A stretch of DNA of 64,000 nucleotides from Eurosta solidaginis (GCF_040869045.1 NC_090321.1:141227689-141291688); one strand, 5' to 3'. Counted from the first letter of the stretch, positions 1 through 11,040 are shown. Program-made: numbers and translations. Notes: generated by a model from the letters alone, not told the origin.

Positions 1-19
1 ATTCCTCTTCTGACACCAA
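1..19 (-). other. Probable primer binding site of a minus-strand LTR retrotransposon
   Basis: Read on the minus strand this begins TTGGTGTCAGAAG, directly after the end of the LTR at 20-330. The complement ends CTTCTGACACCA, which fits the CCA-bearing 3' end of a tRNA-Leu, a primer used by several Gypsy-type elements. The rest of the element lies outside the window to the left. The tRNA assignment is from memory of tRNA ends and is an inference. Confidence 0.5.
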
Positions 20-330
20 CTGTAACGAAATTTCGCTTATTTGAAACCTTCTGTTGAAACTGTTGAATGAATCACTCCAATATTTAGTATTGCAAACTGG
101 TCTTTATTTAGATTACTTCAAAAGTGGTACTTCACAATTATGCTTCACAACCAATAGCGTGTTTAAATCAAAACTGCTTTCTGACTACTCAGTTTGCGCT
201 GCTTTTATACTCTCTGTTGCCTTGTCTGCATATTTCTCCAAATGTCTAGACGTTTCTCCCTCTAGAATCTCCTACTTGGTTACTAGCTATGTGCGTGTGT
301 ATTTGTAGTTTATAACCTCTCGCGCAGCCA
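20..330 (-). repeat. LTR, 3' part, of a Gypsy-like element (minus strand)
   Basis: On the minus strand the LTR ends in TTTCGTTACA next to the primer site. About 85 bases upstream of that end is an AATAAAGACC polyadenylation-like signal. The Gypsy-type LTR at 8224-8837 ends in a similar TTCGTTACA and also has AATAAAG upstream, so the two look like relatives. The outer boundary near 330 is a guess because no matching terminal dinucleotide or target duplication could be fixed. Confidence 0.5.
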
Positions 331-689
331 TATGCGTCTGTATATTAGACTGGGTCGAAAAAAAAGTTGCTAATGTCCGCCCCTAAATTTAAAGATGAGA
401 GAGTTTCGGAAAAAACAATTTTTTTTTTGATCCTTCGAAATACAGCCAAAAAGGTTTTTTCGTTGTAACTTGGTTATTTGACGTCCGATTTTTACAATTG
501 ATATGTCATTGTTTTGGCCTTGAGAAGCTTCACTTTTCTTTCTACTATCCTTTTAAGCTATGAAGTCGTTTTCACATGAATAGGTCAGCTAACAAAATGT
601 ACCCTCCAAAAAGTATCTTTTTTTAGTTTCCAAATGAAAGTACTTAAAAATTCTTTCAAACCATATTACTAAAATAATAAATTTAATTT
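331..689. other. No gene recognised
   Basis: AT-rich DNA with short T and A runs. It contains a GGGTCGA motif near 350 that also occurs near 26405 and, inverted, near 33725, so part of it may belong to a short interspersed repeat. No coding signal is visible. Confidence 0.4.
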
Positions 690-2280
690 GAAATTTATTT
701 ATTTATTCATATTATAGTCTAGGACAATCAGAACCTCCTTACAGACTATATACAAATGTATCTTAACTAATAAATATTAAATATTCAAATTATTTCATTC
801 AATAGCAGTTTAAACCTAAATTTATTTAATGCAAAATCAATATCTATAGAACACAGCAGATTAAACTCTCCCATTGCCCTAGTAATAGGAGAATTGGAAG
901 CATAAATCGTTCTAAATCTATCTAACCAGAAAGAATCGTAATATCGAAGGGTTCGCGATGGTACATTGAACCGTATACGTTCTAAAAGATAGGGCGAGTC
1001 AACCGTTCTATTGATGATATCATATCAAAATGTCAATGAAAACATTGACGTTCTACTCACTAAAGATTTCAGGTTAATTAAAAGACACCTAGAACTGTAT
1101 GTTGGAAGAGGATCGTGAAAACGCAAAGACCGGAGGGCAAATCGCAAAAATATTTTTTGAATACGCTCAAGTCGGTCTATATGGCAGGCATGGTACGGCC
1201 TCTAAATGAAAACAGCATATTCTAGTTTAGACCGCACTAGGGTTGTAGATAAAAGTTTTAAAGGATAAGGATCACTAAAATCCATACTGAAACGACGAAT
1301 GAACGCGAGTGTGGAATAAGACTTTGCAACGACATAATTAATCTGACTGTGAAATAGAAACTTCGCATCAAAGACTACACCAAAATCTGATATTCCATCA
1401 ACAACCCTCAGCGTAAAGCCCCCAATATTATAAGAAACAGGAAGAACATTTCGAGTTTTAGCAAAGGTAATACTAAAACATTTACTTATATTTAAAAGCA
1501 GACGATTCCGTCTACACCAGTCCATTGCGTTATCAAGATCAGCTTGGAGCATAGTGGACTCAGATTGAGTCGTGATTGATGCAAAAATCTTCAAGTCATC
1601 AGCATACAATAAGAATTCAGCATAACTGAAATAATGGCGTAATAAAGATAACAAATAATAAGGGTCCCAACACAATCCCTTGGGGTACACCAGAAGAGGC
1701 AGTAAACGACCGCGAACAAATACCATCTGCCAAGTAAGACCTCACCCAAGATAGCATACTAGAATGGAAGCCCAAGCCAGGAAGTTTAGATATTAGTAAT
1801 GAATGGTTGACTTTGTCAAAAGCCTTCGAAAAATCGGTATAGATTGTATCAACTTGTGCCCTCCTATTAAATGAAGAAATACAGAATTCAGAAAATACTG
1901 CTAGGTTAGTTACAGTTGATATGCCAGGCATGAAACCGTGCTGATTAGGTGAAATCAAGGTCTTTACTTCGAAGAATATTTTATCCTTAACTACAATTTC
2001 AAACAATTTGGAAACAGTGGAAAGTTTAGAAATAGGACGGTAGTTGGCAACATTGCTTTTATTGTCACTCTTGAATATCGGGGTAATAGACGTTACTTTC
2101 CAAGCGTTTATGAAGTCTCCATTCCTGAGAGATTTATTAAAAATTAATCAGATTGGATACGCAAATGCTGCAACAAAAAAGAACAGAACCCATCTACATC
2201 CATTTGCACTGACGACTTGATCACCGAAATGCCACAAACGAGATCTTCAAGAGTCAAAGACAATTGACCAAAATAAATAG
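690..2280 (-). mobile_element. 5'-truncated CR1/Jockey-like LINE fragment
   Basis: This minus-strand fragment holds the reverse transcriptase and C-terminal part of a non-LTR retrotransposon followed by a short 3' untranslated region ending in ATTTATTTATTT-type sequence near 690. Its 5' end (endonuclease and any ORF1) is missing. No target duplication was identified. The CR1-like fragment at 18942-21830 carries the endonuclease and linker half of a similar element, so the two may be complementary pieces of one family, but they do not overlap enough to test that by eye. Confidence 0.85.
785..2280 (-). pseudogene. Reverse transcriptase of CR1/Jockey-like LINE, decayed
   Basis: Reverse transcriptase copies the element RNA at a nicked target. 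Reading on the minus strand, the fingers motif NYRPISKLSTV lies near 2040, TDFSKAFDKVNHSLL near 1840, the SGVPQG turn near 1690 and the catalytic YADDLKIF near 1600. The C-terminal domain runs to a stop at 785-787. Damage is a one-base frameshift near 1625 between the PQG and YADD blocks, another near 2145, and in-frame stops at 1202-1204 (TAG where Trp is expected) and about 1027. Segments on either side of these lesions are clearly homologous to LINE RTs, so this is one broken gene. The 5' limit near 2280 is where recognisable coding ends. Confidence 0.85.
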
Positions 2281-2930
2281 GGGTGTAATTTTCAAAAAAA
2301 AAAAATTGAAACTCATGATATTTTTGTAGGAAAAATTATTATTAGGGTTTGCATTGAAAAGTTAATACAGATATGCCAAATATCATAAATAGGCGAAGTC
2401 AAAGTAAATAAGTGAGTCAAACCTGTTGTTTCGTATTTATAATAATAACACTATGCGACAAAATCAACTTCTTTCTGGGTATTGGACAAAGCCCACTTTT
2501 TTGTAGAGATTGAGGCTTAAGTAAACAAAAGTACTATCTCCGTATTTCAAAGTTAGCTTCCAAAAAATAGATATCGGCTTTCGAAGTTCGAAATTCTACT
2601 ACATTCCGAAATTTTATTTTTTTGGTTAACGTGTTCAGTAAATTAAAAGAGTAAAAATGTGGTCGTGCTCTTTCCCCTTATTTGAAGGATTGAATTCTTT
2701 TCTCTATAAGGTTGTAATTTAGGATAAAAGAGTATTCTAGATGGGATAGGGATCGAGATATTTAAAGGTATTAAAAATTCCATCTAGAATTCTGAAATCT
2801 CTTTGCCAAACTTTAATATATTGCGATTTTACAATCATTGTGAATTCGTACATGTTAAGAATCTTTCTATTCCTCCATTGCCATACCTACCCATAAATAA
2901 ATGCGCCAAGAGTTGTATTTGTAATCGAAT
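2281..2930. other. No gene recognised
   Basis: AT-rich intergenic or decayed repeat DNA. No coding motif, tandem repeat or clear terminal repeat seen. Confidence 0.4.
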
Positions 2931-3240
2931 TTGAAAAAAATGTTTGGTGAACAAAATTCTCGCTCTACAAGTCACTCATCGTACCTGTTCGAGAGTAAAG
3001 TTCTCCGGAAGATTTATAGTCCTATCCGTGATGTCGACGGCGAGTATCGAAGGAGGTATAACGATGAGATATGTGAGCTTTTCGCAGATATGACGATAGT
3101 GCAGCGCATAAAAACAGAAAGCTTCGCTAGCTAGGTCATGTTATGCGGATGAACGAATACGCTCCGGCAATTTGTAAACAGAGAAAAGAGAATACCTTCA
3201 CTGAGTTTGGAGAGATAGTTGGAGGAAGCTTTGACCTTGC
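2931..3240 (+). pseudogene. C-terminal fragment of RTE-like endonuclease-reverse transcriptase
   Basis: The peptide contains FESKVLRKIYSPIRDVDGEYRRRYNDEICELF followed by a block with IVQRIK, then after a frameshift near 3130 GHVMRMNEYAPAICK. This order (FERKILRKIYGP, GEWRIRYNDEL, RLRWLGHV) is the C-terminal region of a LINE pol that is extremely common in insect genomes. Catalytic RT motifs are absent here, so it is only a tail. Fragments of the middle of the same kind of pol occur at 21985-22680 and 39770-40290. Confidence 0.75.
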
Positions 3241-3772
3241 TGACTCAACGTACTTCATTTTTATATAAAACTTCAAGAAGTGTTGTATGTTGAATTTTGG
3301 CGGGATTTACAGATTTCATACGTATTTAATGAAAACTTCAACCGAAATTTTAGGGTGGTAATACTAGTTATTTAGTTTTCAACTCGACCCACGTAAACCT
3401 TTGAGATAAAAAAAGTCGTAGGATGTAAGAGTGGGGCAAAATACTCCGATTGGAATAAAGTCTGAACACTGCGTCAGCAATGAAACATGTTGTCAGAGCG
3501 TGACGCCGCGCCGAGAAAATTTATTTCCCAGCCAACTATGATTTTTCTCTCTCATTTTTTAATGCGGGATCTGTTTATTTGTTCATGATCGATACCTATC
3601 AAATAGGACCAATACGGTGAATGGCTGTCACGAATGGCACGAGAATGGATGAAAGGATTGTTTGTTTGCTCGCCATAAATAAATTTGATTACCAACTTTT
3701 CTTTTAAATGGGTCTATAGAAAATCAGACAACATATTAAACCGACATTTCCCAGAACTATTTTATTTGTATT
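3241..3772. other. No gene recognised
   Basis: Unassigned DNA forming the target region of the LOA-like LINE. Nothing coding is visible. Confidence 0.4.
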
Positions 3773-3787
3773 TAGTTCAAAATACGG
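3773..3787 (+). repeat. Target-site duplication, left copy, of LOA-like LINE
   Basis: TAGTTCAAAATACGG is repeated exactly at 11041-11055. The pair brackets the LINE and fixes both of its ends. Confidence 0.93.
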
Positions 3788-4405
3788 GGGCTAAGATACT
3801 TGGCTTGGATATCAAAAGTGGTTCCAGGCTCTGGATCAGGGGCTGTTATCAGTCTTAGGCCGGCCATAGTGACGAATGTCACGCGTGATTAGTTATCACG
3901 TCCTGCAAGAGGTGCCCCTGCTTCTACTGATAATGGCGGATCTAGAGAGGACAACTCGATAAAACCCGCACCCCTGAGTCATTGTGCCGAGCTCAGGGGA
4001 GGGAGGACCCTTTTAAGGGTCAAGATCGGTACACAACGGTGACGAACTGGATTGCTGGTAGGTGCGGTTATTCTGCCACCTTAGTAGATTGGAGTGAAAC
4101 CCTATCGAAACGGCTGGTAGGCTAATGCTGCACCTGCCCACGTCCAGTTAAAACCGTGGCGGGCCTCAAGGTACGTTCCGGCTCCGTCGCCGTTAAGTTG
4201 GTGGTGTAGGTGCGGTTGAAGATTTTCCCGCTTTGCGTCCGGTCTGGCTCTGAACGCATTACTCATAAGGTCAACCCTCGCGTGGCCTCCCTGGGTAGCA
4301 TAGATAACCACGAGACCGTTGAAGGGCGACTACACAAACGGCTCCGGATAGTGGCCTTGAGGGGGGACTTTTTAGAATGGCACGACTAACACGAATCCGC
4401 CAAGG
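3788..4405 (+). other. Leader of the LOA-like LINE
   Basis: GC-richer than its surroundings and lacking a convincing ORF on the sense strand. It may be 5' untranslated sequence or the decayed ORF1/ORF2 junction. No zinc-knuckle Gag motif was found here. Confidence 0.5.
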
Positions 4406-5440
4406 ATGGGGTGCGGAAGAAGAGCGGTTTTGATGGAAATCCGTCAAATCAACCTTCAGCACTCTAAGGCGGCTTCCGCAAATTTGTGGCTCTACCTTGA
4501 AAAAGGCGGAGTGGATATAGTCCTTGTCCAGGAGCCGTGGCTGAGTAGTAACGGCAGTAAGATTTCTGGATTAAGGACTGGAAAATTCAACACCTTGGTG
4601 CATGGGGAGGCAAGTAGGCCTAGATCCTGTGTGCTTGTTAAAAAAGAGATTAAAGCTTTTATTCTCTCTAATTTCAGCAATGCTGACGTAACCACGGTCT
4701 GCCTCGAGCCAGGAAGTAATGAAATGTGGGTGGTCTCAGCGTACATGCCCCACGGGGACGCAGCGGGACCACCACCTGCGATACTGGGCGAAATCACCGC
4801 TGAAGCAAGGCGGAGAGGTGTTGGCGTGATCATCTTTGCCGATGCTAATGCCCATCATAGCATCTGGGGAAGCTCGGATACTAACACTAGAGGTGAGTCT
4901 TTATTTACTTTTATTGTAGATGAGGGACTTTGTATATGTAATAGGGGGAATGACCCGACTTTTATTACTGCGGTAAGGGAGGAGGTCCTGGACCTCACCC
5001 TGTTTACTAGAGAACTGGAAGGTCGGATATCTGGCTGGAGGGTTCTCAACGAGCACTCCTTCTCTGATCACCGATATATTCAGTTCTCAGTGAACGAAGA
5101 ACGTACCGGTAAAATGTCTTTTAGGAACCCTAAAAGTACTAACTGGGACTTGTATTGTAGGAAGCTGGGAGAGCTATTGCCTTCGGCGCCTACCGTTAGT
5201 TCGGACCTGTCCGAATCTGAGATAGACGTTCTGGTGGAAAATTTCACCTCGGCAAGCAATAGCGCCTTTCAGCTGTCCTGCCCATTGAAAATTTACAGGG
5301 GGAAGGGCAAGCCGCCCTGGTGGTCGGATTCTCTTGACAACCTAAGAGCGTTCAGTGGGCGGCTCTTCAACAGAGCCAGGAGGAGTAAATTACCCTCGGA
5401 CTGGGAGCTCTATAAGCTGAGTCTGGGGATTTATAAATAT
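4406..5440 (+). pseudogene. Apurinic-like endonuclease domain of LOA-like LINE ORF2
   Basis: The EEP endonuclease nicks target DNA to prime reverse transcription. Motifs in order: INLQHSKAAS near the N-terminus, LVQEPWLSSNG (catalytic Glu), VSAYMPHGD, IIFADANAHHSIWG, DLTLFT and FSDHRYIQF (catalytic Asp-His). ATG codons occur at 4406 and 4433; the second directly precedes the conserved start and is the likelier one. The frame is open to 5440, where the LTR of the Gypsy element begins. With the insertion and one ATAT copy removed, the frame is the same as the RT frame after 8841, so the insertion itself is the break at this point. Confidence 0.9.
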
Positions 5441-5898
5441 TGTAACGAATGTTAGCAGCACTGAGCGATGCTATCGTCTCTAAGCCGATGCTAAGCAGTG
5501 ACGTAAATTTACATCCATAGATCAATCATTATGTATCTACATAAACGAAACAATAATTGCGTCTACACATATGTACCATGTACGTATACGAGCAGCGGAG
5601 AGTCAATGCACAAACACATGCATATATCTGAGATACTCCTATAAGTATGCAATGAGAAAAACTATAAAATTGTGCAATTGTAGTTACAGCTGAGAAATTT
5701 GATAGCTGATGGCCAATTAATATATTCTGGAAATGGAAGCGCCTTGAAGACGCGAACGAGGAAATCAAAGATTATAAAAGGCAGCGACAGATAGAGGCGC
5801 TAGAATCAGTCTCAATTAAGCACGCTATATGTCGGGCAATAGTAGAGTTATTTATTGTGAAGTACTTTAATAAAGGCCATTTTGCATTATTACATATT
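5441..5898 (+). repeat. 5' LTR of the Gypsy-type element, internally and 3'-deleted
   Basis: Aligns with the 3' LTR from TGTAACGAATG through TTTAATAAAGGCCATTTTGC and then diverges near 5898. Compared with the 3' LTR it lacks a stretch of roughly 80 bases before the AATAAA signal and about the last 80 bases, and no primer site follows. The loss of U5 and primer site shows that this copy could not have been reverse transcribed again. Confidence 0.8.
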
Positions 5899-5948
5899 GA
5901 AGATCCAGCAACTAAAGAAGGAGTTGGAGAGCCGTGGATTGAATACAA

Positions 5949-7292
5949 GTGATGTTGACCTTGAACCTCTTTTATCCTGATGGGGACGAGACAACAACAA
6001 AAATTGAAGAGAAAAACGAAACATCGCAGACAGTTACAAGCACAGACTTGAACATGATTTTGGCTGCAATATCTGCTCAAACATCGACAATGTCATCACA
6101 GATGGAATCCCAAGAGACACGAATCGAAGATTGAAGCACAAGAAACGCGTATGTCAGAAATGTCGACACAGATTACATCCAAGATGGAAACGCAATTGGA
6201 AGAACAGAAGACATATATGGCACCCCAACTGGAAGAACAGAAAACGTATATGTCATCACAGATGGAATCCCAAGAAACACGAATAACATCAAAGATGGAA
6301 ACACAACTGAAAGAACAAGAGGCACGCATAACAGTACAACTCGAATCGCCGAGAAAATAACGCAGTTTGAGGAAAAAATCGAAGCCGAGGTGGATGCTTT
6401 GAGAGGTCGTATACAGGAGTTGCAATTACATCGCCCAGCTGTTTCAGCAAGCAATCCAAAGGTAAAAACACCATCCTATGACGGTTCTGTTCCTTTCCAG
6501 GTCTTCAAGCTACAGTTTGAGAAGACCGTAGCAGTGAACAACTGGAATGCGGAAGATAAAGTTGCTGCACTGTTCGTGGCATTGAAGGGGCCAGCAGCCG
6601 AAATCCTACAGACGATTCCCGAATGAGAGCGGAACAACTATGAAGCATTGATGGCTGCTGTAGAACGCCGTTATGGAAGCGAGCATAGAAAACAGATATT
6701 CCAAAATGAGTTGCAAAACCGCTACCAAAAAGCAAATGAGACATTGCAGGAGTTTGCCTCGGATGTTGAAAGGTTGGCACATTTGGCAAATGCGGACGCA
6801 CCCGTGGAGTACACCGAGAGGGTAAAAATCCAGAGTTTTATAAATGGCATATGGGACGTAGAAACGAAGCGAGCGACATATGCAAACCCAAAACCTACAT
6901 TCGCAGAAACGGTATCCCATGCACTGACTCAAGAAACAGCATTGCTTCTGTGTAAGCCAGTTTACAAAGCACGCGGTGTGGAAGTAGAAAGGCCAGAGTG
7001 GGTAGACGCAATATTGGAGGCGCTGAAAGGATCGCAAAAGCGGAGTGAAAAAGTTATCAAATGTTTCAAATGCGGGAAGTCCGGTCACATTGCCCGTCAT
7101 TGCGATCTTGATCCTAGTAGTTCCAACAATGTGGGTGGCCGTAAACGGAAAGCTGGAGGAGATGAGCAAGAGCGAGTAAGAGGTAGAGATCGAGAGCTAG
7201 ATCCAGCTATTGAATGCCCTGTGATATCTGTGTTGCAAATTGGTAGAAAATCGAGCAGTCTTACCATCAGAGGGAATGTAGATGGCAAATAA
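5949..7292 (+). pseudogene. Gag of the Gypsy-type element, decayed
   Basis: Gag packages the element RNA. The N-terminal part (6060-6360) is a Gln/Glu-rich repetitive stretch with recurring EEQKTYM and QMESQETRI motifs, probably coiled coil. The capsid-like part follows at 6390-7000 (PSYDGSVPFQVFKLQFEKTV, VALKGPAAEILQTIPE). A CCHC zinc knuckle, CFKCGKSGHIARHC, lies near 7060-7105. Damage: stop at 6132-6134, a shift into another frame between about 6140 and 6360, TGA at 6624-6626 (probably from CGA) and TAA at 7290-7292 just before the protease. Confidence 0.85.
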
Positions 7293-7565
7293 CATGTACT
7301 GACTGTAGATACGGGCGCATCTCATTCCTTGATTCGATCTGATTTGTTCTAGAGCAGAGTAAAGTCATTACCTGGAGAAAGGTTGCGTACGGTCACAGGC
7401 GTGTATAACCAAGTCCAGGGAGAAGTGATATGTGGAGTCCTAATTGGGAAGGTCATGGTTTTACACAAATTCGTTGTGGCGGAGATCGTTGATGAAGTCA
7501 TATTGGGAGTGGACTTCTTGGTTGACCATGACATCAGGATCGATATGCGGAGAAATTTATGCGCT
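7293..7565 (+). pseudogene. Aspartic protease of the Gypsy-type element
   Basis: The reading frame of Gag continues after the stop at 7290 into LTVDTGASHSLI, the active-site signature of retropepsins, and later VILGVDFLVDHD, the second conserved block. A TAG near 7350 interrupts it, and the frame changes near 7558 into the linker that normally precedes reverse transcriptase. It would have cleaved the Gag-Pol polyprotein. Confidence 0.8.
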
Positions 7566-8212
7566 ATAAGAACCAGGACATACCACTTAACTTTAGTTTG
7601 GAAAAAGGGTTCAGCGGTAATCGGGTACTGGTGGAGAAGGTTCGACAAAGGCCACGAAATTCAAAGGTAAAGGTTGAGAGAACAAATGGGCCAAATAAAT
7701 CAAAACCGAAGGTACCTGTGAGAGAAATACTAGCATTGAAAAGCCCTAACGGACATACTAAAACGAAGGAAAGGATTTCGCAGAAAGAATGCAAGGGTGG
7801 TTTCAAGCCAGCGCGCACTACTGTTATGAAACGTCCAGACGATAATGATGATGCAAAGTCAATCCGTCAAGTGCAAGCTCTGCGAAGAAGTTCATTGGCC
7901 AAACAACAGAGTGCGAGGGAACGATCAAGGCTAATGAGTAGTAAGATGAAACGCAGGTACAATGAGAACAAAAATTCGGAAGGTTTCTTGGAGGGAGATT
8001 TGGTACTGTTATACAACCCTCACCGGCGGAAAGGTGTTCCCTCCAAGATTCGGTGCAGTTGGGAAGGCCCGTACAAAGTTGTGAAGAAGATCAGTGATCC
8101 CATCTATCGCATACAAACCACTGGGAAACCATGGATTAGAAGAGTGGTTCATATGGAAAGGCTGGCAGCGTATAGATCGAGAGATTTGTCTGATCGGGAC
8201 GATCAGACTTAG
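7559..8212 (+). pseudogene. Pol linker fused to integrase C-terminus (RT, RNase H and IN core deleted)
   Basis: This 217-codon frame starts with the post-protease linker (DIPLNFSLEKGF) and ends with the C-terminal integrase block MKRRYNENKNSEGF, LEGDLVLLYNPHRRKG, SWEGPYKVVKKISDPIYRIQ, which binds DNA in Gypsy integrases. Everything that normally lies between (RT, RNase H, HHCC zinc finger and DDE core, some 2.5 kb) is missing, yet the frame is open across the junction. The join probably lies between about 7660 and 7900. Confidence 0.8.
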
Positions 8213-8223
8213 GTGGAGGGCAG

Positions 8224-8837
8224 TGTAACTAATGTTAGCAGCACTGAGCGATGCTATCATCTCTAAGCCGATGCTAAGCAGTGACGTGAATTCACATCCA
8301 TAGATCAATCATTATGTATCTACATAAAGGAAACAATAATTGCGTCTACGCATATGTACCATGTACGTATACGAGCAGTGGAGAGTCAATGGACAAACAC
8401 ATGCATATATCTGAGATACTCCTATAAGTATGAAATGAGAAAAACTATAAAATGGTGCAATTCTAGTTACAGCTGAGAAGTTTGAAAGCTGCTGGACTAG
8501 TAGATTCTGGAAGCGCCTAGAAGATGCGAAGGTTGAAATTAAAGAGTATAAAAGGCGGCAATTGTAGAGGCGCTGGAATTCAGTTTGATTTGAGATTTCG
8601 ATTAAGACGCTATCTAGCGAGCAAGAGCAGTATTATTTTGAATAGTAGTGTTTCATTGAGCTATCAGTCAGTGTGGTTATTAAGCAAACTATTCGTTGCA
8701 CAGTTTGAGTGTTATTGTGAAGTACTTTAATAAAGGCCATTTTGCATTATTACATATTGGAGTTATTTATTCAACAGTTTAGTAATTCGAACTTAGCAGA
8801 CGGGCAAATAAGAGGATTTGCAAGTAAATTCGTTACA
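8224..8837 (+). repeat. 3' LTR of the Gypsy-type element
   Basis: 614 bp, from TGTAACTAATG to TTCGTTACA. AATAAAGGCC near 8730 is the likely polyadenylation signal. It retains segments missing from the 5' LTR and so is the better guide to the family. Confidence 0.88.
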
Positions 8838-8841
8838 ATAT

Positions 8842-10107
8842 GAAATAAGGATAGCCAAGCGAGATGCATGGCGAAGCTTCTGCGAAAACGTAGAAGGCTG
8901 CAATGAATCCGCGAGGCTTAGAAAAATACTCTCTAGGAATCCCGCTCCTCTGGGGTATCTGCGTGATGATAGTGGGGACTGGTCGATGAGTAGCGAGGAG
9001 TCCCTAAGGCTTTTACTGGACAATAATTTTCCCGATGTCCCAGTTGCGCAGGGATATTTGCCTGCATGGTCGGCGGTCGTTGGCCATGCAGAAGTGCCTA
9101 CCATTCCAATAAGGGAAAGTCAAATAACCTGGGCTATAGGGTCGTTCAAGCCCTATAAGTCTGCGGGCCCGGATAGAATCATTCCTGCGCAACTTCAAAA
9201 TTCTTTGGGGATTTCCTGCCGCTGGTTGGCCATCATCTATACTAACTGCCTTAGGCTTAACTATATCCCGAAGTCTTGGCACACGGTTAGGGTTATTTTC
9301 ATTCCGAAGGCCGGCAGAAGCTCTAATGTATCACCTAAGGATTTCAGGCCAATCATCTCTCGTCGTTTCTTCTTAAGACGTTTGAGCGGTTTATTGAACT
9401 GTACCTACGGGAAGGGACACCTCGGGGGTTACTGTCGGCTTCACAGCATGCGTACTGCAAGGGCAGATCGACGGAAATGGCTCTCCATTCGAAATAGAGG
9501 GGTCCCTAGAATACAAAGAGTATGGTCTGGGTGCCTTTCTAGACATCGAGGGGGCTCTTAACAATGCCGTACAGGGGGCAACCGAAAGAGCTCTGGTGGG
9601 TTTAGGAGTCGAGGCGGCACTGGTTGAATTTATTAGCAAACTTCTATGCGGCAGAATTGTCGCAGCGGAGTGGGGAGGGGCCATAATTAAGAGGAAGGTG
9701 TGCAGGGGTACGCCACAGGGGGTGTCCTATCTCCTCTCCTCTGGGTTGTGGTAGTCAACGAGCTTCTTGTGGAGCTGGAAGCCAAAGGTTGTCGGGTGGT
9801 TGCCTATGCAGATGACCTCGCTATCCTAGTTAGAGGCAAATTTCTGGGCACCGTGCGCGATTTTCTGCAGGGCTAACTGGATACTGTGGCTGGGTGGGCT
9901 GAATCATGTGGATTGGCGGTCAACCCGGGAAAAACGGAATTGGTTCTTTTCACAAAGAGATATAAGTGGCCCGATTTCAGAACTCCCTCGATTGGAGGGG
10001 TACCGTTGGTACTTTCTGATAGGATTAAATATTTGGGGATTATTTTGGACAGGCCGCCATTGCCTTGTACTGCTGCAGAGGGGCTAAAGAGATGGGACCC
10101 CCGCTAA
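8842..10107 (+). pseudogene. Reverse transcriptase of LOA-like LINE ORF2
   Basis: Continues the endonuclease frame immediately after the nested element (YEIRIAKRDAWRSFCENVEG). Motifs: FKPYKSAGPDRIIPAQLQ near 9150, RVIFIPKAGRSS, PKDFRPI near 9350, then after a frameshift a block with FERFIELYLREGTPRG and AYCKGRSTEMAL, FLDIEGALNN near 9540, CRGTPQG near 9710, and the catalytic VVAYADDLAILV near 9800-9835. Damage: frameshifts near 9360 and 9725, a TAA near 9872, and a deletion in the thumb near 10050. Inactive. Confidence 0.87.
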
Positions 10108-10934
10108 AAGTAGTACACTGGCTTTATGCGATGGTGGTCAAACCGATTCTGCTATATGGGGTGCTGGTCTGGTGGAAAGCACTGGACACGGCGAGCACCT
10201 CCAAAATGTTAGTGTCAGTGCAACGGACGGCGCAAGAGCTAAATTTAAGCCGCAAGTTTAAGTTGGCTGATCACTGCAGTGTATTCCAAGTGGAAATTGC
10301 TGCGATTAAGGATGCGGTGGATGGAATGCTATCCAGTGCTACTACGGTTAGGGAATTTAACATCTACTCTGATAGCCAAGCGGCTATCAAGGCCTTGAGC
10401 TCAACTACAGTGCGATCGAGGGTGGTCTGGGAGTGCCTGACCTCGCTTGCGATTGTATCGAATTATTTTACAATTAAGATTATCTGGGTCCCGGGCCATA
10501 GTGATATCCCGGGTAACTGTCAAGCGGATCTCTTAGCTCGCATCGGTACAACTGAACCGGTTGAAGATGGCTGTAGGGATTTCGGGATCCCGCTGGCCAC
10601 CTGTGGATTGCTCCTCCATAGTTGTGCCTCAAGTCAGCTCAGCAAACTAAGGGTCACCTACCAATGGTCATAGGGCTTTTGACAGGGCACTGTACCATGG
10701 GTATACATGCGGTACGTCTCAATATACTGGAAACTCCATCCTGCTGCAGCTGTATGGAGGATGATGAGGAGGAATCACCAAATCACTTTATGCTTGATTT
10801 CCCAGCTTTTGTCAGAACTAGGCGAAAGTACTTCGGTCGCGACTCACTTGGATCTCCCGAGGATTTATCCAAAGTTGAGATCGGTATCATTCGGAGCTTT
10901 ATCGTTGCTACCCAACGATTCTCTAAGTAGCTAG
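10065..10934 (+). pseudogene. RT thumb, RNase H-like domain and Cys-rich C-terminus of LOA-like LINE
   Basis: Thumb: VVHWLYAMVVKPILLYGVLVWWKALD. An internal deletion then removes the beginning of RNase H including its first catalytic Asp. Remaining RNase H pieces are VEIAAIKDAV (Glu), IYSDSQAAIKAL (Asp) and IIWVPGHSDIPGNCQADLLA. After a frameshift near 10640 comes the terminal LLTGHCTMGIHAVRL and CCSCMEDDEEESPNHFMLD, the zinc-knuckle-like end typical of LOA/I/R1-type ORF2 proteins. Confidence 0.82.
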
Positions 10935-11040
10935 ATCTAAGTCACCGTTGTTTTTGGTGTATGTGGTATCACAACGGAACTTCGTGTTGTCCAAGTGAGC
11001 TATCCTTATCAGGGCAGCTACCACCTAACCTATCCTATCC

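Larger units (their letters stand above)
5441..8837 (+). mobile_element. Deletion-derivative Gypsy-type LTR retrotransposon, nested in the LINE
   Basis: The element starts TGTAACGAA and ends TTCGTTACA, a perfect 9-bp terminal inverted repeat, and is flanked by ATAT at 5437-5440 and 8838-8841. Between a shortened 5' LTR and a 614-bp 3' LTR lie Gag, protease and the C-terminal part of integrase. Reverse transcriptase, RNase H and the integrase core are absent. At 3.4 kb it is about half the usual length of a Gypsy element. Any mobility would have depended on enzymes from a full-length relative. Confidence 0.9.
3788..11040 (+). mobile_element. LOA-like LINE, 5'-truncated, split by a nested Gypsy element
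   Basis: A perfect 15-bp target duplication flanks this element. Without the nested insertion (5441-8837 plus one ATAT) it is about 3.85 kb. It has about 645 bases of leader, an ORF2 with endonuclease, reverse transcriptase, RNase H-like region and a C-terminal Cys-rich block, and ends in repeats of CCTAACC/CCTATCC. No ORF1 is visible, so it is probably 5'-truncated, the usual outcome of target-primed reverse transcription. The LOA assignment rests on the endonuclease start INLQHSKAA and on the presence of RNase H. Confidence 0.85.
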
